DNA of 64,000 nucleotides from Chamaea fasciata (Eukaryota; Chordata; Aves; Passeriformes; Sylviidae), in assembly GCA_029207755.1 (NCBI GenBank), contig JARCOQ010000006.1, forward strand, positions 72,824,093 through 72,888,092, given 5' to 3'. Shown here one piece after another: positions 47,389-60,900 of the stretch. Positions within the stretch are counted from its first letter, which is position 1. The number at the start of each line of letters is the position of its first letter. The position numbers were made by a program, and so were the translations under genes. Under the pieces are notes generated by a model that saw nothing but the letters and a program-made list of their open reading frames with translations, ran no database searches and was not told where the DNA came from.

Positions 47389-49536
47389 GATTACTGCTGA
47401 AGTTGTCAATGAACCAAACTGTTTGCTTACTTATAATTAGCAGCATGGTCATTGTCTGCCTGCCCTGGCACTCTGTAAATATGCCTGGACAGACTGTGAT
47501 TTAAGATTATTTAGAAGATTTATTTCTTTATTATTAAAGATTCATTCATTGTCTGAAGAGACAGGTAAAAAAACCAACTCTCTCAGTCACTCAGCTTGGG
47601 TGGGGGGTAGTGGCTACAACTCAATCCTCTTTAGTCTTTCTTCAGTAAAATAAAGGATTTTCCTTTTCTTTAAACATGGCTCCAATTACTGAATAGAGCA
47701 AATTCATTCAGAATTACAAGCTTCAGATTTTTCAAAGATTCCTGAATTTCTCACACATTCTAGCAAACAAAGTTAAGAAATGTTGTTCTGTAATTTACAA
47801 TTTATGACACAATTCAATGAATGACCTTGAAAAGGCTTAGCTACAAAATAAATTTTAATAATAATAAACTTACTCCACCCTACATTTGTGTTTTATTTGT
47901 CAGATGACCAGTTTGTTTTACTTTCTTTAACACAGCAAGTCTGTATATGTACAATTCCCACCTGGAAGCACAAACTTTAGCAGCCAACCCCAAGTTAAAA
48001 CATAAACTCACCTTTCATTTCTGTTCAAAGGTGATGTATAATTCAGTTAGAGCTGAGGGATACTCACATAACTCGCCTTGAAATGTTGCCCAATATATTC
48101 TGTGGTAAGTCTGGCAAAAGGAAAGTGAAAAACAGACCAGCGAGCCACCACACTGCTACTACAGCTACAGAGGGAAGTGCACAGGTTTACAGAGCAGTAA
48201 GAATTTGGGCTGTTCCATCGAGCCTTCAGTGAAACTGAAGTGGGAAGATGGCAAACACAGCAGAATGCAGAGATACTGCTCAGCTATGGCAATGGAAATA
48301 CACATTTCAGCCATCAAAGGGATCCGCCTTGCACTTGTCTTGGTTTTTTCTTCCTCTAAATCATAATAATATTATGTCTTTTCTCAACTTTATTTCAGTC
48401 TTTTGCATTGGGAACAGCTTCTGATTTTAAGATGACTTCACATGAGGATAAGGACAGAGATTTTGCTCACTAAATGATACATGAAGAGAATAATGATTTC
48501 AGATCTGTATGTCCTATTTTAGCTATTTCCACTATCAGGAAGCAATGGGATGACCTACTTGTGTGTTACAAAAATAGCCAAGGATCTTTAAGCAAAATCA
48601 ATGCCATTGAGCTGAACAGAAATGGAGAGGTGCAATGTGCTCACAGCATGAGCCCCTTTGGTACCCATCCCAGCATTGCTGCCAGAGCACATCCTCCTTG
48701 TGTGGGCCAACACAACCTGGGCATTGCTGAAAAAATCAAAAATTTCTTTTTAAAATCTGTCACTTATGTTCTAGGCTGAAAATCCACTGAGGATTTTGGT
48801 AGGCATCACTCTGCAGGCTTGAAAATACAGACTGGAAGTAGGAGATCTGGGCCCCCAGGGAATCTGTATGCTTTCTACCAAAAATGCCTGATTTTACACT
48901 ATTCCACCAGCCTGCAGAGGTTTTGGTGCTTTCTTTCTTTACAACCCAAATCTAGGTGCCAATCACTTCTGCAATGCTGATAATATGCACAAACCCTTTC
49001 ACTGTCTCTATCACCAGAACCATAGACAGAATTCTATTATTAAATTTATTGTTCCTCCTTTATTTTATAGTGTTTGCTGTTAGTCCAGGGATGAATATCA
49101 CACTGTCTGCAGGGAACTGGACTTTCTGTGCCACTAAGAAAACAGTTCACTACCACAATGCTCAGCTGAGTCTCAAAGCCTTTACAGAGCATAGTAGCTT
49201 CACTAGATGGCAGTGGAGAGAAATATTACTTTATATCAACATACATTTTTAATAGGAGAGGGAAACATCGCAGCAAGTCCTGCAGTTTATTAGTGCTGTC
49301 TGTGTTAACACTACATCACAAGACAGCAATTCTCTCACCCACACAAAAGTCCAGGGGCTCCTGCCCAGCTAAATCTCCGTGTAAATGCTTTGAAAAGCAG
49401 GAACACTCTCCCAGCACTAACGCAGAGAGGCAGGGAGCAACATGCACTCCTTTGAAGGGTTTTTCTCATAAGCTCAGCTGTACCGTGGTCTGTTCTGGAA
49501 TCCCAGGAAAAGACAAGTTCCAAGAAGAAAAAGTTT

Positions 49537-49557
49537 AAAAAAAAAAAAAAAAAAAAA
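49537..49557. repeat. Poly(A) run, 21 A
   Basis: Uninterrupted A-run preceded by an A/G-rich stretch. There is no polyadenylation signal just upstream. Confidence 0.9.
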
Positions 49558-50684
49558 CCTTTCCTGAAAAGTCAGAGACACTATCCTTCAGAGAATCTTA
49601 ACACTGATGCCATAACCATGATGAAGAAAATGAGTGAAGAGTAACAATGAGAAAGCAAATGGTCCAAGGAGCTTTTAAGGACTACTCTGCATTCAATAAA
49701 ATCCTTTTCATTCACAAGAAATCCTTACAAATAGATGTTTCTTAGGAGAACTCTATGTCCCTTACAGGTAACTTAAGAAACAAAGCATAATTTTTTAGAC
49801 TTCTGACAAAACTTAAAGATTAAATACTTAAAGCAGCAAGTTCTGTAACTTCTAAGGTTCAAAACCTTCAAAAATTCAGTCTTTTGAATACAGAGAACTG
49901 ATGCCTGCCAGTCTTTGGAAATTGATACACCTGGACAAAACTGAAGAACTAAAATAGAGTGGATGATTTCAGCCAAGTGCATTACTTCAATTAAGAGTTT
50001 ATCAGTAAAGCTCTCTAGAAACAATGGAGTTGTCTGGATTTATTTAGAATGCTCAGAAAACACAAACTATCATTTAGTACAATAAGGAGACAAAAAAAGT
50101 TTGGTTTCCTCTAGCATCAGATGTAAAAAACCATATTTTCTAAAGCTTGTTTCTTGCTGTGTTTTCTTGTTAAAAAACCCCAATTCGCTGCCTAAATCAC
50201 ACTTGTCTAAACTACTCTTGTCTTTATCTTAAGGATTTCCAGGACTCCCCTCAGAGAGCAATACATTGTCCTCTGGCATCTCAGCTGCTCCCTTACCAAA
50301 CTGTTTGTAATAGCAAGCAGAGATTCAGGATATTGAAAGTGCTGATAAAAAACAAACACAGTTGTGTTGCAAGGGACTTCTTGACTTATGCCTGCTAAGC
50401 ACAATTCAAAGGTTTGAACTTTTAAGGGCATAATTCTCTCTATTTATTTTTGTGTAAGTACGAGCAGATGAGAAACAATTCCTTATGGCATTTCAATCCG
50501 TGAGATTTCTCTTACTTTTCCTCCTCACTGGCCATTTAAGAAACAGAAATATCTGGAGGTGCAAAGCTCCAGGGTTTTGTTAGTGACACAGGGAGTTGTA
50601 TTCTCTGCATCTCTGGTCAAACAAACACACACAATTCACGAGGTTGTCACATAAAGAAGAACTTGTTGCCTAAGCCAGCTTGGT

Positions 50685-50711
50685 AAAAAAAAAAAAAAAA
50701 AAAAAAAAAAA
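50685..50711. repeat. Poly(A) run, 27 A
   Basis: Uninterrupted A-run, as long as the one at 15177. No flanking direct repeat or AATAAA was identified. Confidence 0.9.
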
Positions 50712-52580
50712 GACTGTTCCCCAAGCATCAAGAGATGGAGATTTCTAGGAAAGAAAAAATAAATTTCAGTTTATCTTGGTGGATTCCCCCAGATGCAGAT
50801 ATTGTAATTAAACACTATAACTTGATATATTTGTGGAACTAAATACATTTAGTAGAAACACCAAATACCAACCTGACAGAACAGTGATGCCACTTGTGCT
50901 CGCTCCAACCCCAGTCACAGGGAAGTAATTTTCTTTTATCATTACCATTACAGACCTTCATGTTGGATGCCCTGGATGATACCACTATGCAATGAGACAG
51001 TCTGGTACCCTGACAAAAAGGCCAGAAGTCCTCTCCAACAGCCTAGATAATGACAAAACAGACCTTTTAGTTTACTTATTGCACTCATTCAGTTCCTCTT
51101 TTAAAATGCTTTAGTTTCACTTTCCACAAAACGAGTAAAAAGAACAGTTACACTGTGTCCTTCCCACTTTCTCCCAAGCACACTCATAAATCACAGTGCT
51201 GTGGGTTTGCCTAGAAGCTGTGCCATCCTGTTAGTTTTAATTAAGTGGCCCTAAAGTAAGTGGCCAATGAATATTGATTCATGTGGGTCTCACTGCACTA
51301 AGTCATCACAGTGTCTGAAGTGAATATAAGTGAATATTGCTGATGTCAATGTAATATCCTGGCTTGGCCTGTCCACATTCATGCCAAATGAAGATTAAGA
51401 GTGAAAAGAAAATACTCACTGAGCTATTTTCTCCTCTATAATGTGCATCTGACTGAATCCCTTCCTTTTCAAAACTGTACAAATATTTCCCAGCCTATTA
51501 TGTTTGCATTTAATTCCTCAGCACAGAACTTGAATTTTGTACTACCACAAAAACTGTTGTGACCTGCATTTCCTGAAGTTTTGAAGGTGACTTGGCTGAT
51601 GGATACTGGTTAAATCTGACCATAACCTGCACAATGCACTGATTGCAACGAGGCCTGGAAATTGCTGGCTGATAATTGTGATAAAATATTATTACAATAA
51701 GACCTTCCTTATCAACTTCAAAATATAACTGTGTAGCAATCAACGGAAGGCATTATTAAATTGACTGGCACTTGCATTTCAATATCTAAATTAAATTGAT
51801 CTAATTCTGAGGAACTTGCTCTGATTTCCTAGCACTTCAAACAAGTTTCTCTCTTCTCTAAAGGGAAGCAAGGGTTTAATAGTCCCATGTCTATAGATGA
51901 TTTTTCTGCCACGGCCTTAATGGCTGATATGGGCCAGAAAGACTATAATCTATTTTAAAGCCTCTCAGTTATCACCTGATAGGTGCATAATCTATTTTTA
52001 TTCCCCACCAGGACACCCCAAATGAATTCTGAAGTTAGAAGTTTAAAATTACTGCATACTTTTACAGCAAATTATAGTACGCCTTGATGGGGTCCTGCAG
52101 CTTCAATAACAGTGAAACAGAGCTGAAGACAGAGTGCCAATTTACAAACTAAACTCAAGTTTTATACATCAGTAAACCCATGACCAAAGGGGATTATAAC
52201 ATAAAAACTTGACAAACAAGTAGTTACAACATAAGCAGTGAAATAAGGCATTTTTATTATCAATCCCAAATCAGGTCTCTCCCAGAAACATATTTCATCT
52301 CACAGCCTCTGATTGTGTTTGTATTACCTTTTCTAGCTAATGTTTAAAAAGAAATATTTGACTTAGGGATGTATAGAGCTTATTTAGGTTTTTTGCTACC
52401 CCTTTTCTTTCACCAGCAATGAAAATCTGCAGTGCTGTGCTGCTTGCTACAGGTTGTAGATGTCAGTTTTCAGCTTGTACAGTCACACTCATTGTGTTTA
52501 CTATGCAAAATAGTTGTAACATTATGTGGGAATGAAAAGCCCTAATTTTTGTGGAATCAAATGATTTGTATAAATTTTAC

Positions 52581-52803
52581 TTCTGAATTGCTCTGGAAAC
52601 TCGAAATTGTCACATAATTAAGAAAGCCATTCAGATGTCCTTCCAGCCTTTCATTTTCTGGCTTTGAGGCATTTGCCACTGGGGTTTTCACAGAATATTC
52701 AGCTTTCCAGATGGTTTCGTTTACATTTCTAAGGCGAGAGATGCAGTTTGCCATTGCGTGGAGCTTGGGTCTCAATTGCAGGTCACACCTAACGAGGGGA
52801 CAT
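52581..52803 (-). other. Candidate exon, 223 bp, unidentified
   Basis: On the minus strand the acceptor 'tttttcattttctag' (ending at 52804) is followed by one base and 74 open codons, closed by a moderate donor gaa|gtaaaa (GT at 52580). The frame contains CPLVRCDLQLRPKLHAMANC and later NVNETIWKAEYSV. Many codons follow an RNY pattern, which is mildly in favour of coding. I do not recognise the family. It does not share phase with the segment at 53052-53190. Confidence 0.2.
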
Positions 52804-53051
52804 CTAGAAAATGAAAAATTCCTAGCACCTCTGTGGTTAGCCCTGCTGAATAATTGCTGCAGTAGCTGAATTTTGCTGTACAGATGTTGGTAATTTGCTA
52901 TTGAAAACCACCAGTATCAAACTGTCAGAGTCAAGAAATGGCTTTAATTATTTACTCCCTGTAGCAGTAATAGCCATTACTTGAGCACTGCCAAAGCTGG
53001 AATGTCTTTGTGTGGGTGATTTCTTTGCACATGGAGTGCAGGCAGCTTTAC

Positions 53052-53190
53052 CTGCACTTGCCAGCCCTTTGCTCGCTCCTTGCGGAAGGAGATTGCTTCA
53101 GTCACGGCCAGATCATCTGGAGTACACCATGAGCTTTCCTCCTTTCCCCCGCCACCAAACACTAACATTGTCTTTCTGCTTCATTGAGTC
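53052..53190 (-). other. Candidate exon, 139 bp, unidentified
   Basis: Strong acceptor 'tcttctattttcag' (ending at 53191) and strong donor gcag|gtaaag (GT at 53051) on the minus strand. The last 39 codons form a frame from an ATG at 53168 with good context, containing PDDLAVTEAISFRKERAKG. Read in phase 0 from the acceptor instead, it gives 25 codons to a TGA at 53115-53113. GC is higher than in the neighbourhood. Whether it is coding, UTR or chance cannot be settled here. Confidence 0.18.
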
Positions 53191-53956
53191 CTGAAAATAG
53201 AAGATAAATCAGACAGAAAGCCCTTGGAACTAAGGACAAGAGGAAAAATCTTCTCTGGGAGGGAATAAGGGAACAAAAATATCAGATGCTATGGGAAATT
53301 TGATGAGAAATTGTACTGAGAAAGAAGGTGAGGTCAGCAGAGCTACTGCAGGAGTCTCCTCCTCACTCTGCATAAGCACTGCCTGGGCTCTCCCTTCTTG
53401 CAGCACTGGGCACAAATAAAACCACAGTCAAAACCGCACAGCTTTAAAAAATACATTAAAATTCAGGAGCAGGTCAAAATATTTTTACCATTTTCCAGCG
53501 ATTTCAACATTATTCTCTCTCCTTCATCAAATAGACCCAAACCCCAGAAAAATTAAAAACTGATGTGTTGGGGGTTAGGTGACAGACATGATGTTAACGT
53601 GAACATTTCCACAGGAGCCTGAAAGGGGCTTTGGCTTGTGCTTCAAAAGAACTAAAACCCCTCCAAAATTACTTCTGGGCTAGGATGTTTAATTCCTCAT
53701 TCCCACGCTTTATTGATTTGGGAAGACAATCTAACCTCTGCATCTCTGAAAGCTGTCTTGTCTCTGAAGTGGGATAACATTCTTCTCCCTAAATAATTTG
53801 AGGACTTTTTGTGTCTCTGACAGAGAAGTGCTGAAGCAAAGTTTTCCTGAAGTCTGGGGGAGTTTGTCTCCTAGAGGAGCAGGGAACACCGAGGGTGTTC
53901 CAGCAATATCCATGTGCTTGGCCAGCAAGGAGCTGCTGTTCCTTTGAAGTACTCAC

Positions 53957-54082
53957 TTTGGATATTTGTGGATATTTGTGCATATGGAGACGGGGTGTGT
54001 TTTCCCACACGCAGCGACCTTTCCTTCTGCTGACTGCCCAGCCCAGCTCAGTATCACAAGTGTGGCATTGATGCTCTCTGGG
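53957..54082 (-). other. Candidate exon, 126 bp, unidentified
   Basis: On the minus strand an acceptor (ttctcccttctggagcag, ending at 54083) precedes 42 open codons, and a strong donor aaa|gtgagtact follows (GT at 53956). The frame reads PREHQCHTCDTELGWAV at its start and ends in phase 0. Not recognised. Confidence 0.17.
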
Positions 54083-54209
54083 CTGCTCCAGAAGGGAGAA
54101 GCAAAACATGGCTCATAAAAACGAAGGAACACAATAAGAAAAAACAGTCTAATGAAATATACTAGAAATACTTGCCAGCTTAAAAGCTTTTAAGTCTTTA
54201 ACAGCTCAC

Positions 54210-54259
54210 CTCTAAGTCATGAGCATGTATGCTATTAACTGATCTAATGTTTTTAAGCA
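54210..54259 (-). other. Candidate exon, 50 bp, unidentified
   Basis: Very strong acceptor (ttgacctctttcttgctag, ending at 54260) and strong donor gag|gtgagc (GT at 54209) on the minus strand. One frame is open (LKNIRSVNSIHAHDLE) and ends in phase 0, which fits the next candidate at 53957-54082. Confidence 0.15.
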
Positions 54260-57200
54260 CTAGCAAGAAAGAGGTCAAGAATGACCTTTAACTACACATG
54301 GATTTTCCTACATTTTTTTTTCCCCTTCCTTCTTGGGTCAGCAATAAAATTTAAAAATCTTGGAGGAAAAAAGAAAGAGAAACAGTCCCTACTTTAAAAC
54401 AAGCAGCTCAGAAGGGAGGAAAAATGGGATTTCTTCACATCCCAGTGAAACCGAAACTATCGGTGATTGATGGAGAGACGGGAAGACTGATTTGGTGATC
54501 AGAATTCGATTTTACTCAGGTTTTCCAAGAACTTATATACCATTTCAGTAAGGTTAGTAATTTCTACTACAAGAATTAGGTTAAAAGATCACACAAGCAA
54601 CTTATGCATTTTACAACATCTTTATCGTAGGGGGTTGATTGAATCTCTTCCCTTAAACGGTTTAATCCCATCTTCTCATAAGCTCAAAGTTCTGTTTGTC
54701 CTTGCCATGGCATCCTAGTCATCGGACTAGCTATGCTAATTAAGTCTGTCTTACTCTCTGTCTTGTGTATTCCCACACAAAACTATCAGGTTTTGTTGAG
54801 TTTGAGAGGCATTAAGGTATATTTTCAACCAAACTTGTGCAGTGAATATTTCTGTGAGGTGATCACATTTAATTGCTGCTGCTGCAGCAGCACAGCAGAG
54901 ATAACCAACACCATCTGTCAGCAGTAAAGGCTGACTGGCCATTAATAAAAGAGATTCTAATACTGGTCAATAGAGGCTGATGATCAGTAGCTATTAAAGT
55001 TCTGCTGCTCACCCCCCACGACAGCTGAGAGCATAAAAAACAATGAGTTCTGAAATGCTCCCTGATGTCCCTGCATGGGCAGGAATTGTTCTGATTGCAA
55101 CAGGCACTTCTTGTGTGTGGCACATAACCACAAAACCAATACCTATGGACAGAGTCTGGTATCATCGACACACAGCTCACAGCTGAAACTGTTTTGGAGT
55201 TTTGTTAAGAATGACAAGATTTGATGAATGGAGATTATTGCTTAAAATGCTTCAGCCTTTCTAAGTCCTCACACAATGTGATGGCAAGTAAGTCTTCAAA
55301 GAGATTTATTTTTGTTCCTAGCAGCTGGATATCTAGAGCCGGCCGTTCCTGAGGGAGTCCCAGAGACCCACTTGATGATGGGAGTGTCTCACAGCTGTAA
55401 GAGACTCGGATTGTTAAACAATGACTCGAGCTGGAACGTATTTTAGTGACTAGATTCTGCAAGGCCTGAGGTCTCTAATTGCCTGCAGGCAGCCTGCTTA
55501 TCACTGCAAACCTGGAGCTCCCATCTTGTAACTTGAGGCAGTGAAAACCTGTCTTGAACATGGAATTCAATTACAAGGAAATGATTCCAGAAAACACCCA
55601 ACAAGAACACACTTTTGCACTCCATTTTTCTGCTGTCAGACGGGCAGGTGGGCTGGGAGCTCATTGACATCTGGAAGATGGATCCTTATTTACACTTAAC
55701 ACAGGAAAGCTGCTGTGAAAATTAATTGTTTTCCTTACCTACAGAAAACACTTATTTACAAGGCAATTACTCAATTACAAACACTTCCATTTTGAATCTG
55801 AATGAAAATTAAACTTGGACAATACCAGAGGAACATTTGGGAAGTCACAATGACAGAAGCAAAGCTTTTGTAAAGCACTTTATAAGCCACATTTAAAAAT
55901 CACTTTGAAACACTCATCAAAGATTTAATTACAGGTACTGTAGTGATCTGTATTACCAGGCCTTGATTATTTCTGCAAAATATGCTACATTAACTTACGC
56001 ATGATGGAAATATAGATTTAAATTGCTTTAAAGTATTAGAATCAAAATTAAATCACCGTAAACAAAATTAATGAACAACATTTTCTGGTTCATAGCGCTA
56101 GTTTTTAGGGAATTTGTTCACTAGCTGATTAGAATGCCAAAAGTGGTCATTTTTTATCATGTAATCGAAATCTAACTACGCAAAGTTCCAGTACAGCCTT
56201 GAAATCAAAAAAATACTACAATCTATCTTACTTTGGTAGACGATAAATACATTAATAACGATTTTTTAAGACACAAAAAAATATCCTCACTGAATCTGGC
56301 ATCTTTCTAAAATTTCTAAAAATTATTTAAGACAGTTTCCTAGATTTCTTGTTTAGTTTGGTTTTGTTTCTGTAGCAAGATATTCTGGGGAATATTGTTC
56401 ACATTAAATGTATTTGCCTTAAAAAACCCAATTTTATTAGTATTTCAGGCAGTGGCAAAAGTACAATTAATCTACAAAAGAAATAGCTAGAATTCCCCTT
56501 GAAAATTAATCTTTTTTAGAACATCATATCTAATTGCCACGTGATAAAACCTGGTGGGACACTTTGGGTCAAGATGAAACAGCATTTTGTATGACAATAA
56601 CGAATTATTATTCCCCTGCTTTGACATGTTTTAGTGCTATGCATGTTTTTGATTAGTTATCTTCAGCAAGCATCGTACTGTCTTGCCTCAGTCCCATACA
56701 GCACTTTGTCACAAAACAATTCAAGTTCTACTTTGACTTTTTTTTCTTCCCTAGAAATACAGATCATTTGGGATGTCTGACTGACTGTACAAAGAATAAT
56801 TTGCTTGTACAGTGCCAGTAATTTCCAAGCACTCATCATATTTTAAAGGCAGAAATATTCTGTGGTTTTGGATATTAAAAAATGCCAATAGTGACAATTT
56901 TAAAGCCATTAAGTGTGTGACACTGTGCCAGAAATCAGACTGCTGGCAGCATGCATGTTCACAAGGGAAGAGCAACTGAGGGAATATGGAGAAACTTCAG
57001 CTCTGAAGGCAGGTGAGATCAATGTTTTTAAGAATTACCTGAGCAAAATAATAGAGAATAAAAAAGTTGTTCCTATGAAGGAGGAAAGATACTTCAAATG
57101 AAATCCCCTCATTAAAAATGCTACTGCTCATTTCCATGGAATAAATGGAATACTTTGTAGCACTCTGTATACTTTAAACATATGTACAATAGAGGGATAT

Positions 57201-57513
57201 GCCAGGAGAGAAAATGACTGGTCCCATTTCTCCAGGGACAATGCTGAACCCAGGTTTCTCCTAAAAATGTCAGGAAAAAATCACACTCACGTCTTTTCTG
57301 CAGTAATCGGGCACAGTTCTTTCCTGCATATTTCTTGATAGAACGATCAGGGAACCTTTCTTCCTAGCTGGGAGTGAAGCTGTCACCTTCTCAAGAGACT
57401 GACTGACACAAGGCTGCTCAAAATGATCCTCCCTCCTTCACAAGGCCTCAACTTCCATAAGAATGCAAACCAAGGAAAATCTCACCCATTTGGGGATGGA
57501 GAAATGAAGGAGC

Positions 57514-57529
57514 TTTTTTTTTTTTTTTT
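57514..57529. repeat. Poly(T) run, 16 T
   Basis: Uninterrupted T-run on the plus strand. Confidence 0.85.
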
Positions 57530-57722
57530 CCTGTGACTCATTACTGCAAGTTCCAGCAACTGCTGGCCTTCAGGTGGCTTTTCCCCTTAAGTGTTTAAGT
57601 AGAAATAGATGTAGATAATGATGAATTTAATTACCACCTGAAGCTCTTACAGGATCAGGTCTGGAGGGAAGTAGATTTCAGTGTGTCCTCAGCTGTAGAA
57701 TGAGAGACAGGTGCAGGCAAGC

Positions 57723-57740
57723 AAAAAAAAAAAAAAAAAA
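57723..57740. repeat. Poly(A) run, 18 A
   Basis: Uninterrupted A-run on the plus strand, about 190 bases downstream of the T-run at 57514. Confidence 0.85.
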
Positions 57741-57899
57741 GCCTGTTTTAATCACTCCTCTTCAATGCAGCTGGTTTAACAAGAGCACAGAGATTTGTTT
57801 GGACCATGCTTGGAAAATGGGAATTTTCATCTCTTTGTTCTTAATATACTGTGCAAAAAGGTCACTTGTTCTGGCAGTGGCTAATGTGTGACATCTGAG

Positions 57900-57985
57900 C
57901 AGCTCCTTAGCAGGGTAAATTGCTGTAGTTCAGAGGTATAAATAGCCCCAGCAGCACTCACCAGCCGAGGAGCCGATCAAAAACG
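57900..57985 (+). promoter_or_regulatory. Candidate TATA-box promoter
   Basis: A consensus TATAAATAG (57937-57945) is followed at about the expected distance by 'agcactcaccagcc', a possible initiator. The local sequence is more GC-rich than the flanks. No CpG island or clear first exon with ATG follows within 100 bases. This is a sequence match only; direction is inferred from the TATA box. Confidence 0.3.
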
Positions 57986-60900
57986 CTTCTGATTAATTTC
58001 CTGTTACCGGCTTGGTCTTCCAACACCTCTAGAGAACTTCCTGGCAGCACAGTGAAACCCCATTTGCGGAGTGGCATTTCCACAGTTTTGCCTTTGATTC
58101 ACAAGCCAACACTTGGTGCCTCCTATTGATCACATTCCCCCACCTCCGCTGGCGGCCTCGGCAGGGGAACCTCGGCTGGGGAACCTTCCTGGCGCAATCT
58201 GGACTGGCCCCATGCAGATGAGCTGTGCCTTTAATGCCTCCTGTTCACCACCTGCTCATTCCTCCCCCGTATATGTCTGTCCTGGAGTCCTTTCCATGTG
58301 TGGAAGGACTCTGTGCCCTTCTTCCTCTGGCATATAGGGTTAGAGGATATAAATATCCTTCACTTCTGAGTGTACATGTGTGGCTCTTAACTCTTCAAGA
58401 ATTTCTTGTTCAGCAGCATTTGAGTGACCAACAAACACTGATTAAAATCTCCTGTTCAAGTGGAGCATTTTTTGATAATTTGGCTTTAAATACCTTCGCA
58501 GCACATGTGGCATTAACAGTCACAAGATTCATTTGCTAAAAGCAGTTGCAGAAAGAGGCATTTAAGCAGCAGAACCCAAAATTCACACGGCAAACCTCAG
58601 CGCAGGGTCTTTTTCTATGAGGCTGTAGTATCAAGATTATGAGCTCCGTTTTTCTGACATGAACGAGTTCTGAGGAATTGTAACTGAACTCATTGAAGCT
58701 CCTGATGGAGAATTCCTGCTGTCCTCACAACAGGCCAGTGCCAGCAAGTGATGTAGTTCCTGCATCCATGTGTACAGCTGAGATTTTACTTCGAGTTAGG
58801 GAAAATGGATGCAGCTGGAAAGCAGAGGGACAGAAGATTCTTTTAGGGCTTCTCTCCTGAGTCCCAGTGACCAGCCCCAGGCTGGTCAATGGAGGTGGGC
58901 CACAGGCAGGACTCCGAGTCGGTGGTTTAGGCACAGTCCTTGCCACCCCTCTGCTTCCTGGCTGTTAGTTCAGCACCAGTGCCCTAGAAAACCAAATGGC
59001 AGAGACATGGGTAAGAGGGCAAAAAGGAAAAGACAGCATTTTATGACAGATTTTGGGCCACAAAGTGATTGTGTGGAGATGGAAAAGCGTTCATGTCCCA
59101 ACCTGCCTGTACTCCATCTGCTTGCAACAAGATACTCAGTCCCTGTGTAAAGCACAGGGAAAAGGGATGGGTTTGTTTTTTTTATTACACACTCATGTAG
59201 ATTTTGAAACAAGGAAACCAAGCAAGCCAAAATTAAATATAATTTTCTCTTTCTCCCCAAAGATTCAGACTGGATGGATGCCAAACCACATTTTGGAGGG
59301 GTGAGAAAGGCCCAACATCTGCTTCTGGTGTAACTGTTTGTATCTTCACTCTAGGAAAATTAGGTTTGAAATAATCTCAAATTGTCTGACACCTGTATCC
59401 TATTAGAAGTGACACATGGAAACACCTTCAGCGTACTGAATTTAGCACCATGTCAACAGTTTAAAGTGAACAGAAAAAAAAAAAAGGTAAAACTCATTGC
59501 TTCCCAGTTTCTGCTGGAGCAGACCTTGTGTCATTGCACAGGATCCTACTGCAAGCTGGATCCATAAACATAATGGGGTTTGAAGCAGTAATTATAATAT
59601 GGTTTGTATCCCTGGCTGTAGCTGGATTTAAATTCAGCAAGGCACCTCAAGGTGACTGGAGGATTTTGAGCTCAGTGCAGGCACACCTGTGGGCTGGGTG
59701 CACATAGGACACAGACACACAGCAGTTTCAGGGACATTTTTTCCTGAAGCTCAGGTTTGGCATCTTGCAGCCTATGGGACTAGCAAGCAGGATTGATTTT
59801 TAACTCTCTTCCCAAGCCAATGTAACCTCCCACTTGCAAATCCCTCGCTTTTAGGATCAGATCTACTGACCTTTTCCCGGATAATACACTGACAGTAAGA
59901 TCCAAGTTATTCTGAGGAGGACATTTGTTAAAATTCATAAAACTTTACAACTGCTCTAAAATTTATAATACCTAAAAATACACCATCCATTACAAAGGCA
60001 AATGTCTTCCCATTTATTTTTAAACATGTTCCTTGGAGAGCTTTGAATCAATTTGTTTTGAGAGATTGTTTTTCATGTTAGTCTGGGAGAAAAGAAAACT
60101 GTTTACTTTTTAAGTAGTATTTTTTTCAGCAAATCTGCATCTTCAAGGAGCAAAATCTAGAGTCAAGAACACAGGACACCCTGAAATCTAACATGAAGTA
60201 TGGCATGCTAATAAAAAAAAAATATGTTAAAAATAGAAAAATGGCAATAATGGAAAGACAGACCAGTAACATTGAACCATTTTCTAGAGAAAAGTGTGCA
60301 TGCAAGACCCCCTAACAAGAAGAAGTGTCAAGTACAATTTAGGCTGTTTTTTGCCCCAGGCCAAGCCAAATGCACCTTCTGAATGGTGTGGAACTATTGA
60401 CACTAAAGAAAGGATAATATGTAATATTTTACATGCAACCATAGCTGAAAAATACCAGAGAAAGCCTGAAGAACAGTGAAACCTATTTGAGGTGAAATTT
60501 ATTCTAAAGGCACTAAACAGAAATTTCAAGCCTACTTAGATTTGTTATTCATAGAGCTGAGTCACTTGATAATTTATTGGTTTAACATGACATACACTGC
60601 CAAGGTCAAAGCCTCCTAAAATGCTTTAAGGTCTATTATTGACCATTTTCTTACCTCATACATGAAAGCTGCCTGATAGCTTCCTTCATAGATGGCCCCA
60701 ATGCATGGAAACACAACATCAACCCTTTCTGATTTATGTAAATGTTATTCAGTTTGTCTTCCTAAAAATTCATTGGTCTGGAAAAGTAAAAGTGTTGTTC
60801 ACTTTATACTTTCAGTGGAAAATGTTTATGACAATATGATTATGGAGGAAAATGCAGGCAGACCAAAGTATAACAACATATAAATGGACATTTTCAATGC

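Larger units (their letters stand above)
44071..57936. other. AT-rich DNA with scattered candidate exons on the minus strand
   Basis: No gene can be named. Candidate splice-bounded open segments are listed separately. Other minus-strand frames such as 51510-51743, 50207-50431 and 49773-50024 translate into plausible-looking protein but are within what AT-rich DNA gives by chance. About 55700-56900 is very AT-rich without repeats. Confidence 0.4.

Noticed and set aside
49773..51743. Minus-strand frames 49773-50024, 50207-50431 and 51510-51743 as exons of one gene
   Set aside because: The translations look protein-like, but donors or acceptors are weak at one end, phases do not chain, and AT-rich DNA yields many such frames.
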